Shown here piece by piece: positions 40,746 to 53,010 of a DNA stretch of 64,000 nt. This DNA is from Mimachlamys varia. Its lineage: Eukaryota; Mollusca; Bivalvia; Pectinida; Pectinidae. The number at the start of each line of letters is the position of its first letter. Position 1 is the stretch's first letter. The notes under the pieces are model-generated. The model searched no databases, was not told the origin of the DNA, and worked only from the letters and a program-made list of their open reading frames with translations. The position numbers and the translations under genes were made by a program. Where the stretch lies: the NCBI GenBank assembly GCA_947623455.1, contig OX392529.1:63611686-63675685 (forward strand), read 5' to 3'.

Positions 40746-40850
40746 CAGTTGAGTGTAAGCTAACCTTTACACCTAGTGCACTAGTAGTGCACTACGTTTA
40801 AACTAGTAGTGCACTACATTTAAACTACAGGTAAACTAGTAGTGCACTAC
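40746..40850 (+). repeat. Left terminal inverted repeat with four phased palindromes
   Basis: GTGCAC cores lie at 40776, 40787, 40809 and 40842, with steps of 11, 22 and 33 bp. Two lie inside the perfect 12-mer GTAGTGCACTAC. The first core lies in the palindrome CTAGTGCACTAG. These are the likely binding sites for the transposase or a host protein. Confidence 0.9.
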
Positions 40851-43384
40851 ACCCTGAACCCCATATAGGTCAAATACCCCTACAGGTAAATGGGCAGTCC
40901 CATTCATCTACCTGTGATTTTTACCTGTACCTCACCTTTGTCGTCTGCTAGTACTTTGAAGCTGGCCTTATCATAAGTTAATATTTATAATTTTAATGTA
41001 TATATATGCATCTTATGTAGTTATTTTTCTCAAACAACCTTTTTTCTTTCATTTCAAAACTAGAAATTGTGAAATCATGATAATTACTCTTACAATTTTC
41101 CCCAAAAATTTCTTGCATACATCATATAAATAAAATAGAAAATTTATATTTATCTAGCAGTTTTGATGTCTTATATTTCTTTTAATATACACTATTAACG
41201 TTATTTTTTTTTATTAATTTACCAATTTACAATCAAGTATATTGAAAAATTGAAGGAATATCTATTGATTATTATTTGTTTAGAAGTATATTTTTAAATA
41301 TTGTAAAAACTAATTGCGAAAAAAACAAATAAATATTCTTTTATTACTTAATTAAATTAGATATATATTTTTATAAAATACATTCCTGCCTCAGATCTAT
41401 ATATTTATGAACACGCTATAGAGTTTTGATAATCTTTATTTTATTTTTTTTTCTATATTAAGATCTGTATGTATATATATCACCACATACAACAGTGTTA
41501 ATATAAATATAAGAATTTGAAGTTGAAAAAAAGTAATACAACAATAAATTAAAATTTATTCAGATTGTTCAGTATGGGACAGATGTTTTGATTTGACCCT
41601 CAGGCCTCAGGCAATTACCTGACCAGTCCCAACCTTGTCTAGGAACACCTGCTGACATAAGCCTGTCAGTGACATAACTGAGGTGTGAATTTCTCATCTG
41701 ACTATCACTGGTCAAATTTGAAACCAATTTGATTAATACTTAGGGCTAAACTGGATATGACCAGGATCATAAATATGATAATACATATGTTAACTTTTAC
41801 TCGGGTTTATCAAGTTTATCTGAAATTAAAAATCTTTGCGAATATATCTAGATATTTACATATTTCTCTTTAAATAGTGGATATTTTGAGAACTTTAATC
41901 CATTTTTATGTTTCATTCAAAACATTTAATTATACAATAATAAATTGATAGTACATAAAATAACATTGAAATTAATAATAATTAAGAATATATACTCTCT
42001 GGCTCAGTCGCTTCATTATAGTTTGATGATAAAATACTAACATTCATTATACTTAATTTTATTCTAATTATCAGTATAAAAGTATTTTAAAATATTCCGA
42101 TATTTAGGCCTAAATATTGAAGGCAATTACAGGTTGTATTAAATATGACTTGAAGGTTTATAAATATATGTAATAATGATTTTTAAAAAAAACAAGGTCA
42201 GTTTATTGGAATCATTTTGATTAATTCTATATTGTAAGACTAAGTATACAACAAATAAATAATATGCAGTTATATTAACCTAACTTAGAACAAAGTTAAG
42301 CCTATGCCAGTCACATTTATTGTACTTTTAAATCAACCTAATGACTTATATAAAATCTAACTAAAAGGGACAAATATAGATCTTCAGGTAGAATCCTTTA
42401 CCTTCCAGGCATAATAACATACATGTACCTGACCTGCCTGGGCCACATCCTCAGGTACAGAGGTCAAGATAGGGGACACCCCTAGGCTGTCTTTAGTTAG
42501 CCAGGTGTGAATTTCTCACCTCCCTCTCCCCCACAGCCATCACTGACCAAGACTGATTAAAGGCCTGAGGGCCCTACCCTGTTAATTGATTAATGATGAT
42601 AACATTGATTACAGTTAATTGGATTACATGTAGATGTATGTTGGTATTTTGATATGAAGAAGGAAATGGCTTTAAATGTTCTGGTGAAAGTAATCGTTTC
42701 TTACATTAGTACTTGATGTTTATATAACCTTTCATTTGTATGCATTGTACCTGAGTGTATAGTGAAACAGAATACCAATACTGGTACATGTAGGTAGTAC
42801 TGCCAGAGACTTATAAAACCTTGTACGTATCTGATACTACACAGCTAGCTTCTTAATGTCAAATATTAAAGAAATTTGTTATTGAAACAACTATACTAAG
42901 TACAAAATATGTTCTTCTAATATCTATTTTTTTTATATTACAATCTGTTGTTTACTTTATTTTCTGTATATATTTTTAGTAGGATTAACTTAATAATTTC
43001 AACATAAAACGTGTTGTACCATTTTTTATTTGAACACATACCTTTCAATTTAATTGTAGAATGCAAATATTTAAATAGAAAAGAATAATTATTACTTCTT
43101 TAAAAAGAATTATAAGTTAGTATATTTAAATTGTTATTTTATTTAAAATTTTGACATGCAGTGAATTAATTTATTTAAGTTATTATGATAAATATCTTCT
43201 GGTATAAACTCAGAATTGTTCATTCTTGTACTTATATGAGGTTCAAGTACTGACAAACTAATGACTTCAATAGTATAACATAAAAGTACAGGTAAATCAT
43301 ATTACATCTGTACAGGTAAGGACACAGGTAGGTATGGACCCTCCCATTACCTGTAGGGGTTTTTGTGGTCACACCTGGCTGGAC

Positions 43385-43490
43385 GTAGTGCACTACTAGT
43401 TTACCTGTAGTTTAAATGTAGTGCACTACTAGTTTAAACGTAGTGCACTCCTAGTGCACTAGGGTGTAAAGGTTAGCTTACACTCAACTG
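43385..43490 (-). repeat. Right terminal inverted repeat with mirrored phased palindromes
   Basis: GTGCAC cores lie at 43388, 43421, 43443 and 43454 (steps 33, 22, 11), the mirror image of the left end. It differs from the left TIR by only a few changes, such as an extra C in ACACCCTAG and CTAGGAG for CTAGTAG when read inward. Confidence 0.9.
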
Positions 43491-46110
43491 TAGCTGTCAG
43501 GAGACCTCAAGAGGTAAGGAATAGTTTTCAGGAGACCTGAAGAGGTGAGGAATAGCTGTCAGGAGACCTGAAGAGGTAAGGAATAGCTGTCAGGAGACCT
43601 GAAGAGGTGAGGAATAGCTTTCAGGAGACCTTAAGAGGTGAGGAATAGCTGTTAGGAGACCTCAAGAGTTTAGGAATAACTGTAGGGAGACCTGAAGAGG
43701 TGAGGAATAGCTGCCAGGAGACCTCAAGAGGTGAGGAATAGCTGTCAGGAGACCTCAAGAGGTGAGGAATAGCTGCCAGGAGACCTCAAGAGATGAGGAA
43801 TAGCTGCCGGGAGACTTCAAGAGGTAAGGAATAGCTGCCAGGAGACCTGAAGAGGTGAGGAATAGCTGTCAGGAGACCTCAAGAGGTGAGGAATAGCTGC
43901 CAGGAGACCTCAAGAGATGAGGAATAGCTGCCAGGAGACCTCAAGAGGTAAGGAATAGCTGTTAGGAGACCTCAAGAGTTGAGGAATAGCTGCCAGGAGA
44001 CCTCTAGAGGTGAGGAATAGCTGTTAGGAGACCTCAAGAGTTGAGGAATATCTGTCAGGAGACCTCAAGAGGTGAGGAATAGCTGTCAGGAGACCTGAAG
44101 AGGTAAGGAATAGCTGTCAGGAGACCTGAAGAGGTGAGGAATAGCTTTCAGGAGACCTCAAGAGGTGAGGAATAGCTGTTAGGAGAATTCAAGAGTTGAG
44201 GAATAACTGTAGGGAGACCTGAAGAGGAGAGGAATAGCTGCCAGGAGACCTCAAGAGGTGAGGAATAGCTGTCAGGAGACCTCAAGAGGTGAGGAATAGC
44301 TGCCAGGAGACCTCAAGAGGTGAGGAATAGCTGTCAGGAGACCTCAAGAGGTGAGGAATAGCTGCCAGGAGACCTCAAGAGGTGAGGAATAGCTGCCAGG
44401 AGACCTCAAGAGATGAGGAATAGCTGCCAGGAGACCTCAAGAGGTGAGGAATAGTTGTTAGGAGACCTCAAGAGTTGAGGAATAGCTTTCAGGAGACCTC
44501 AAGAGGTGATGAATAGCTGTAAGGAGAATTCAAGATTTGAGGAATAACTGTAGGGAGACCTGAAGAGGTGAGGAATAGCTGCCAGGAGACCTCAAGAGAT
44601 GAGGAATAGCTGCCAGGAGACCTCAAGAGGTGAGGAATAGCTGTCAGGAGACCTGAAGAGGTAAGGAATAGCTGTCAGGAGACCTGAAGAGGTGAGGAAT
44701 AGCTTTCAGGAGACCTCAAGAGGTGAGGAATAGCTGTTAGGAGAATTCAAGAGTTGAGGAATAACTGTAGGGAGACCTGAAGAGGTGAGGAATAGCTGCC
44801 AGGAGACCTAAAGAGGTGAGGAATAGCTGTCAGGAGACCTCAAGAGGTGAGGAATAGCTGCCAGGAGACCTCAAGAGGTGAGGAATAGCTGTCAGGAGAC
44901 CTCAAGAGGTGAGGAATAGCTGCCAGGAGACCTCAAGAGATGAGGAATAGCTGCCAGGAGACCTCATGAGGTAAGGAATAGCTGTTAGGAGACCTCAAGA
45001 GTTGAGGAATAGCTGCCAGAAGACCTCAAGAGGTGAGGAATAGCTGTTAGGAGACCTCAAGAGTTGAGGAATATCTGTCAGGAGACCTCAAGAGGTGAGG
45101 AATAGCTGCCAGGAGACCTCAAGAGATGAGGAATAGCTGCCAGGAGACCTCAAGAGGTGAGGAATAGTTGTTAGGAGACCTCAAGAGTTGAGGAATAGCT
45201 TTCAGGAGACCTCAAGAGGTGATGAATAGCTGTTAGGAGAATTCAAGAGTTGAGGAATAACTGTAGGGAGACCTGAAGAGGTGAGGAATAGCTGCCAGGA
45301 GACCTCAAGAGGTGAGGAATAGCTGTCAGGAGACCTCAAGAGGTAAGGAATAGCTGCCAGGAGACCTCAAGAGATGAGGAATAGCTGCCAGGAGACCTCA
45401 TGAGGTAAGGAATAGCTGTCAGGAGACCTCAAGAGGTGAGGAATAGCTGTTAGGAGACCTCAAGAGTTGAGGAATATCTGTCAGGAGACCTCAAGAGGTG
45501 AGGAATAGCTGCCAGGAGACCTCAAGAGGTAAGGAATAGCTGCCAGGAGACCTCAAGAGGTGAGGAATAGCTGTTAGGAGACCTCAAGAGGTGAGGAATA
45601 GTTGTTAGGAGACCTCAAGAGTTGAGGAATAGCTTTCAGGAGACCTCAAGAGGTGATGAATAGCTGTTAGGAGAATTCAAGAGTTGAGGAATAACTGTAG
45701 GGAGACCTGAAGAGGTGAGGAATAGCTGCCAGGAGACCTCAAGAGGTGAGGAATAGCTGTCAGGAGACCTCAAGAGGTGAGGAATAGCTGCCAGGAGACC
45801 TCAAGAGATGAGGAATAGCTGCCAGGAGACCTCATGAGGTAAGGAATAGCTGTCAGGAGACCTCAAGAGGTGAGGAATAGCTGTTAGGAGACCTCAAGAG
45901 TTGAGGAATATCTGTCAGGAGACCTCAAGAGGTGAGGAATAGCTGCCAGGAGACCTCAAGAGGTAAGGAATAGCTGCCAGGAGACCTCAAAAGGTAAGGA
46001 ATAGCTGTCAGGAGACATGAAGAGGTGAAGAATAGCTGTCAGGAGACATGAAGAGGTGTGGAATAGCTGCCAGGAGACCTCAAGAGGTGAGGAATAGCTG
46101 CCAGGAGACC
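43491..46110. repeat. 31-bp minisatellite, right part (about 84 units)
   Basis: Continues the array interrupted by the transposon, in register. Units differ at CTGAAG/CTCAAG, GAGGTG/GAGATG/GAGTTG/GAGGTA, and GCTGTC/GCTGCC/GCTTTC/AACTGTAG. A marker block (GGAGAATTCAAGAGTTGAGG, then AACTGTAGGGAGACCTGAAG) recurs near 44175, 44525, 44730, 45235 and 45670, showing higher-order amplification. GAGACCTCAAGAGGTG has partial dyad character. The array ends at GGAGACCGTTTACTAG. Confidence 0.96.
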
Positions 46111-47675
46111 GTTTACTAGCTGGGTGTCATTATTGTATACTGCTAATAAATCCAGACACACTCGAAAACACAATGCATAATGCATTAAAACATAATCCTA
46201 CACTGTACACGTAAATAATATTTGCTAATGACGGAAGCTACACGTTGATAATATTCTGTTTCGTTTCGTGTAAACGTCTAGAGCCATTTTTATCTGCTGT
46301 AGACATATTAATTATCCTGTGTACAACTTAATATGTAGGAGCGAATACTTCGGTTCTCGGCTCCACATCCAGGTGTATGCTAAATCTCTGACATATCATC
46401 TCAAGACAAACTGCATAGCAGAGCAGAGTGGTTGCCAACCAGGTTCAGTGACACTAATCAGAAGAGAAACTAGCCTAGTGTAGGATGCTATTCAGAGTGA
46501 CGTTCATGGAGATAAACTAACGGCCAGTGCATTCCTTTCATACAGAAGTAATTGTTTTGAAAACCTACTCCAAAATGCAGCTGCTTTGTTGGTATCGATA
46601 CATAATAAAATCTATACTTAGACCTCAGGAGGGAGATAAGTTTTATTACTTTCGACTGCAACCTTAACTGTTGATAGTGCATCGGGCCAAACAAGCGAAA
46701 TCCTTTGTGTAGAAATTGCATTGGTAAGTGATGTGTGGGTGGAAGTGCCGGCCTCTGGACCACAACACTTTCAATTTCGAAACGGTAAATATTAAGTTAG
46801 CTGCACGTTTATCAGTGTCTATGAGATTTCACTGTACGGATACATGATTTGACGTAACCCCAATATAAAAAGAAACAGTGTTATGAAGTTCACTTCATAT
46901 TGGGGTTACTCTTCCGGAACACCTGGTCTTATCATCTTGTACAGTTTCAGGGATCACACAACTAAATAATTTACTGGGCAAACTGGGCTGTCAAAATGTC
47001 CAGAAGCTGACACCATGAAGTGGTGACCCTAAACAGGACCGCCCCATACTGTTTGCCACTATGTATATCCGCACACAGACATGAACACATATAAAGTATA
47101 CAATTTTCAAAAGTCAAGTATCTGTACATTTCATTTATGCAAATATATGTCATCAGTTCCACGTATAACGTTCTTAGTGGCCCGGTAATTAGCCTGAACT
47201 AGTTTTCCCAAAACGTATGAAAACACGCATTGATTGGATGATTTAGTTTTGTGAGCCCTTTTAAGTTTCTCCGGGTCAATCGGTCTTTAGTACATGTGCA
47301 ACCTGTCTTCACGTGAGAAAACATAACCCAATGTTGGAAAGGGAGGAAAACTGGAGAATGAGGAAAATTAAAAAAATCCATATGGATTAGGAAGGAGGGG
47401 AATCAATGAACAGAGACGAGGGGGACACCAGTTGAGTCGTCTTTATGACCCTATTCTAACATCCAATAAGGGTCGGAATGGGTAAACATCTTACCCGTCC
47501 CTCTGTCTACCTGTAGTACTAGAGTACATTTGGACGAAATGTCGCGCTACGTTTTTGACAGCTGACTTCTCCAACTCGCCCTATTTTGGGTAGTGAGCTG
47601 ATTTCAGCGGTCAGAACACCGACACGCGGCTATTGTACTCTTTGCTTGACAAAGGAAACAGACGTTTCGAAAGCT
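46111..47675. other. Unique DNA without a supported gene
   Basis: Open stretches occur on both strands at 46480-46763. The minus strand has 91 codons (46488-46763); the plus strand has 45 codons without ATG from about 46485 (start side reading DAIQSDVHGDKLTAS). They overlap, so at most one is real; neither is recognised. A minus frame of about 38 codons lies at about 46337-46450. A 56-bp inverted repeat is at 46854-46909. 47216-47256 resembles 33129-33171. The frames at 46971-47162 and 47199-47381 have no supporting features. Confidence 0.45.
46854..46909. repeat. Short foldback repeat with 13-bp perfect arms
   Basis: GTAACCCCAATAT (46854-46866) and ATATTGGGGTTAC (46897-46909) are exact reverse complements around a 30-bp loop. 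This may be a tiny MITE remnant or a structured element. No ORF. Confidence 0.6.
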
Positions 47676-48298
47676 CCCACGTAACCAAAGATATCAACAC
47701 ATGTACCGACGTAACCATAAATACTACCCCATCTACCCACGTAACCATAGATACTACCCCATCTACCCTCGTAACCATAAATACTACCCCATCTACCCAC
47801 GTAACCATAAACACTAGCCCATCTACCCACGTAACCATAAATACTACCCCATCTACCAACGTAACCATAGAAACTACCCCATCTACCCACGTAACCATAG
47901 AAACTACCCCATCTACCCACGTAACCATAGAAACTACCCCATCTACCCACGTAACCATAGATACTACCCCATCTACCCACGTAACCATAGAAACTACCCC
48001 ATCTACCCACGTAACCATAGAAACTACCCCATCAACCCACGTAACCATAGATACTACCCCATCTACCCACGTAACAATAGAAACTACCCCATTTACCCAC
48101 GTAACCATAGAAACTACCCCATCTACCCACGTAACCATAGAAACTACACCATCTACCCACGTAACCATAGAAACTACCCCATCTACCCACGTAACCATAG
48201 AAACTACCCCATCTACCCACGTAACCATAAATACTACCCCATCTACCCACGTAACCAAAGATACTACCCCAATCTACCCACGTAACAAAAGATATTAA
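47633..48298 (+). other. 221-codon Thr-rich open frame at array start (doubtful coding)
   Basis: Starts in unique DNA (MYSLLDKGNRRFESSHVTKD), then enters about 20 ten-residue repeats of the type THVTIETTPS. It is lost at a one-base insertion near 48270 (CCCCAATCTACC). The non-repetitive N-terminal 16 residues make it slightly more gene-like than a pure array frame. There is no signal peptide and no promoter evidence. Confidence 0.15.
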
Positions 48299-51200
48299 CA
48301 CATGTACCGCCGTAACCATAAAAACTACCCCATCTACCCACGTAACCATAGAAACTACCCTATCTACCCACGTAACCATAAATACTACCCATCTACTCAT
48401 GTAATCAAAGATACTACCCTATCTACCCACGTAACCATAAATACTACCCATCTACTCATGTAATCAAAGATACTACCCTTTCTACCCACGTAACCATAGA
48501 TACTACTCCATCTACTCACGTAACCAAAGATACTACCCCATCTACCCACGTACCAATAAATACTACCCCATCTTCCCACGTAACCAAATATACTACCCCA
48601 TCTACCCACGTTACCATAGATACTACACCATCTGCCCACTTAACCATAGATACTATCCCATCTACCCACGTAACCATAGATACTACCCCATCTACCCACG
48701 TAACCATAGATACTACCCCCATCTACCCACGTAACCATAGATACAACCCCTTCTACCCACGTAACCATAGATACTACCTCATCTACCCACGTTATCATAG
48801 ATAGTACCCATCTGCCCACTTAACCATAGATACTACCCCATCTACCCACGTAACCATAGATACTACCCCATCTACCCACGTAACCATAGATACAACCCCT
48901 TCTACCCACGTAACCATAGATACTACCTCATCTACCCACGTAACCATGGATACTACCCCATCTACTCACGTAACTATAGATACTACCCCATCTGCTCACG
49001 TAACCATAACTACTATCTCATCTACACATGTAACCAAAGATACTACCCCATCTACCTACGTAACCATAGATACTACCCCATCTACACACGTAACCATGTA
49101 TACTACCCCATCTACTCACGTAACTATAGATACTACCCCATCTGCTCACGTAACCTTAGCTACTACCCCATCTACTCATGTAACCATATATACTACCCTA
49201 TTTACACATGTAATCATAAATACTACCCCATCTACACACGTAACCATAACTACTACCTCATCTATTCACGTAACCATAACTACTACCCCATCTACACATG
49301 TAACCATAACTACTACCTCATCAACACATGTAATCATACATACTACCCCATCTACTCACGTAACCATAACTACTACCCCATCTACACACGTAACCATAAC
49401 TACTACCCCATCTACTCATGTAACCATAACTACTACCCCATCTACACATATAACCATACATACTATCCCATCTACACATGTAACCATACATACTACCCCA
49501 TCTACCCACGTAACCATAACTACTACCTCATCTACACATGTAATCATACATACTACCCCATCTACACATGTAATCATACATACTACCCCATCTACACATG
49601 TAATCATACATTCTACCCCATCTACTCACGTAACCATAACTACTACCCCATCTACTCACGTAACCATAACTACTACCCCATCTACACATGTAACCATAAC
49701 TACTACCTCATCTACACATGTAATCATACATACTACCCCATCTACACATGTAATCATACATATTACCCCATCTACTCACGTAACCTTAACTACTACCCCA
49801 TCTACACATGTAATCATACATACTACCCCATCTACATATGTAATCATACATACTACCCCATCTGCACACGTAACCATAACTACTACCCCATCTACACATG
49901 TAATCATACATACTACCCCATCTACTCACGTAACCATAACTACTACCCCATCTACCCACGTAACCATAACTACTACCTCATCTACACATGTAATCATACA
50001 TACTACCCCATCTACTCACGTAACCTTAACTACTACCCCATCTACACATGTAATCATACATATTACCCCATCTACTCACGTAACCATAACTACTACCCCA
50101 TCTACACATGTAATCATACATACTACCCCATCTACTCACGTAACCATAACTACTACCCCATCTACACATGTAACCATACATACTACCCCATCTACTCACG
50201 TAACCATAACTACTACCCCATCTACACACGTAGCCATAACTACTACCTCATCTACACATGTTATCATACATACTACTCCATCTACACACGTAACCATAAC
50301 TACTACCTCATCTACACATGTAATCATACATACTACCCCATCTACTCACGTAACCATAACTACTACCCCATCTACACATGTAACCATAACTACTACCCCA
50401 TCTACACATATAACCATACATACTATCCCATCTACACATGTAACCATACATACTACCCCATCTACCCACGTAACCATAACTACTACCTCATCTACACATG
50501 TAATCATACATACTACCCCATCTACACATGTAATCATACATACTACCCCATCTACACATATAATCATACATTCTACCCCATCTACTCACGTAACCATAAC
50601 TACTACCCCATCTACTCACGTAACCATAACTACTACCCCATCTACACATGTAACCATAACTACTACCTCATCTACACATGTAATCATACATACTACCCCA
50701 TCTACACATGTAATCATACATATTACCCCATCTACTCACGTAACCTTAACTACTACCCCATCTACACATGTAATCATACATACTACCCCATCTACATATG
50801 TAATCATACATACTACCCCATCTGCACACGTAACCATAACTACTACCCCATCTACACATGTAATCATACATACTACCCCATCTACTCACGTAACCATAAC
50901 TACTACCCCATCTACCCACGTAACCATAACTACTACCTCATCTACACATGTAATCATACATACTACCCCATCTACTCACGTAACCTTAACTACTACCCCA
51001 TCTACACATGTAATCATACATATTACCCCATCTACTCACGTAACCATAACTACTACCCCATCTACACATGTAATCATACATATTACCCCATCTACTCACG
51101 TAACCTTAACTACTACCCCATCTACACATGTAATCATACATATTACCCCATCTACTCACGTAACCATAACTACTACCTCATCTACACATGTAATCATACA

Positions 51201-53010
51201 TACTACCCCATCTACTCACGTAACCATAACTACTACCCCATCTACACATGTAACCATACATACTACCCCATCTACTCACGTAACCATAACTACTACCCCA
51301 TCTACACACGTAGCCATAACTACTACCTCATCTACACATGTTATCATACATACTACTCCATCTACACACGTAACCATAACTACTACCTCATCTACACATG
51401 TAATCATACATACTACCCCATCTACTCACGTAACCATAACTACTACCCCATCTACACATGTAACCATACATACTACCCCATCTACTCACGTAACCATAAC
51501 TACTACCTCATCTACACTTGTAATAATACATACTACCCCATTTACACATGTAATCATAATACTACCCCATCTACTCACGTAACCATAACTACTACCCCAT
51601 CTACTCACGTAACCATAACTACTACCCCATCTACACATGTAACCATACATACTACCCTATCTACACACGTAACCATAACTACTACCTCATCTACACTTGT
51701 AATAATACATACTACCCCATTTACACATGTAATCATAATACTACCCCATCTACTCACGTAACCATAACTACTACCCCATCTACTCACGTAACCATAACTA
51801 CTACCCCATCTACACATGTAACCATACATACTACCCCATCTACCCACGTAACCATAACTACTACCCCATCTACACATGTAATCATACATACTACCCCATC
51901 TACACATGTAATCATACATACTACCCCATCTACACATGTAATCATACATTCTACCCCATCTACTCACGTAACCATAACTACTACCCCATCTACTCACGTA
52001 ACCATAACTACTACCCCATCTACACATGTAACCATACATACTACCCCATCTACACACGTAACCATAACTACTACCTCATCTACACATGTAATCATACATA
52101 CTACCCCATCTACTCACGTAACCATAACTACTACCCCATCTACACATGTAACCATACATACTACCCCATCTACACACGTAACCATAACTACTACCTCATC
52201 TACACATGTAATCATACATACTACCCCATCTACACACGTAACCATAACTACTACCCCATCTACACATGTAATCATACATACTACCCCATCTACACACGTA
52301 ACCATAACTACTACCCCATCTACACATGTAATCATACATATTACCCCATCTACTCACGTAACCTTAACTACTACCCCATCTACACATGTAATCATACATA
52401 CTACCCCATCTACACACGTAACCATAACTACTACCCCATCTACACATGTAATCATACATACTACCCCATCTACTCACGTAACCATAACTACTACCCCATC
52501 TACCCACGTAACCATAACTACTACCCCATCTACACATGTAATCATACATACTACCCCATCTACTCACGTAACCTTAACTACTACCCCATCTACACATGTA
52601 ATCATACATACTACCCCATCTACTCACGTAACCATAACTACTACCCCATCTACACATGTAACCATACATACTACCCCATCTACTCACGTAACCATAACTA
52701 CTACCCCATCTACACACGTAACCATAACTACTACCTCATCTACACATGTTATCATACATACTACTCCATCTACACACGTAACCATAACTACTACCTCATC
52801 TACACATGTAATCATACATACTACCCCATCTACTCACGTAACCATAACTACTACCCCATCTACACATGTAACCATACATACTACCCCATCTACTCACGTA
52901 ACAATAACTACTACCCTATCTACACACGTAACCATAACTACTACCTCATCTACACATGTTATCATACATACTACCCCATCTACTCACGTAACCATAACTA
53001 CTTCCTTATA
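47676..53010. repeat. 30-bp satellite array, about 178 units
   Basis: ACGTAACCATA plus ACTACCCCATCTAC repeats every 30 bases. Two zones are seen. From 47676 to about 48940 most units read CCCACGTAACCATAGAAAC/GATAC with several indels. From about 48940 onward an alternation of TACTCACGTAACCATAACTA and TACACATGTAATCATACATA gives a 60-bp secondary period. An 11-base leader ACACATGTACC follows the first unit and recurs near 48298. Block copies sit 960 bp apart (49441-50100 and 50401-51060), 1,080 bp apart further on (50224 and 51304) and about 180 bp apart around 51552 and 51730, where the same one-base deletion recurs. Confidence 0.97.
48946..51582 (+). other. 878-codon Thr-rich open frame inside the 30-bp array (doubtful coding)
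   Basis: The frame runs through about 87 ten-residue repeats of the type THVTITTTPS, alternating with THVIIHTTPS. It is very rich in Thr, Ser and Pro, like a mucin or other O-glycosylated surface or secreted protein. There is no signal peptide, no unique N- or C-terminal domain and no splice signal. The ATG is just a variant repeat base. The frame exists because 30 is divisible by three and the unit lacks a stop in this frame. Stops are also rare in one minus-strand frame. In its favour, 2.6 kb without a single frame-changing indel contrasts with several indels at 48290-48800. Changes between units include many amino-acid replacements. It ends where a one-base deletion near 51553 shifts the frame. 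Confidence 0.2.

Larger units (their letters stand above)
40746..43490. mobile_element. 2,745-bp non-autonomous TIR transposon with TA target duplication (Tc1/mariner-like)
   Basis: Terminal inverted repeats of about 105 bp: the left begins CAGTTGAGTGTAAGCTAACC and the right ends with its exact reverse complement at 43490. The element is flanked by TA on both sides (40744-40745 and 43491-43492). Removing the element and one TA restores the 31-bp array unit GGAATAGCTGTC exactly, so the ends and target duplication are certain. TA targets and CAGT termini are characteristic of Tc1/mariner-pogo elements (established knowledge). Each TIR holds four GTGCAC-centred palindromes. Sub-terminal inverted matches extend inward (CCCCTACAGGTAAATGGG at 40877-40894 against CCCATTACCTGTAGGGG at 43343-43359). 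The interior is AT-rich with no long ORF, so transposase must come from elsewhere. Imperfect internal duplication is visible (AGGTGTGAATTTCTCA at 41681 and 42503). Confidence 0.9.

Noticed and set aside
46488..46763. 91-codon minus-strand ORF
   Set aside because: An overlapping plus-strand frame (about 46485-46622) is equally plausible, and neither has start, splice or domain support; possibly part of an interspersed repeat.
47611..48258. Minus-strand MVTWVDGVVS repeat ORFs (and similar ones to 52567)
   Set aside because: Antisense shadow of the 30-bp array; open only because the period is a multiple of three, and shifted frames appear at every indel.
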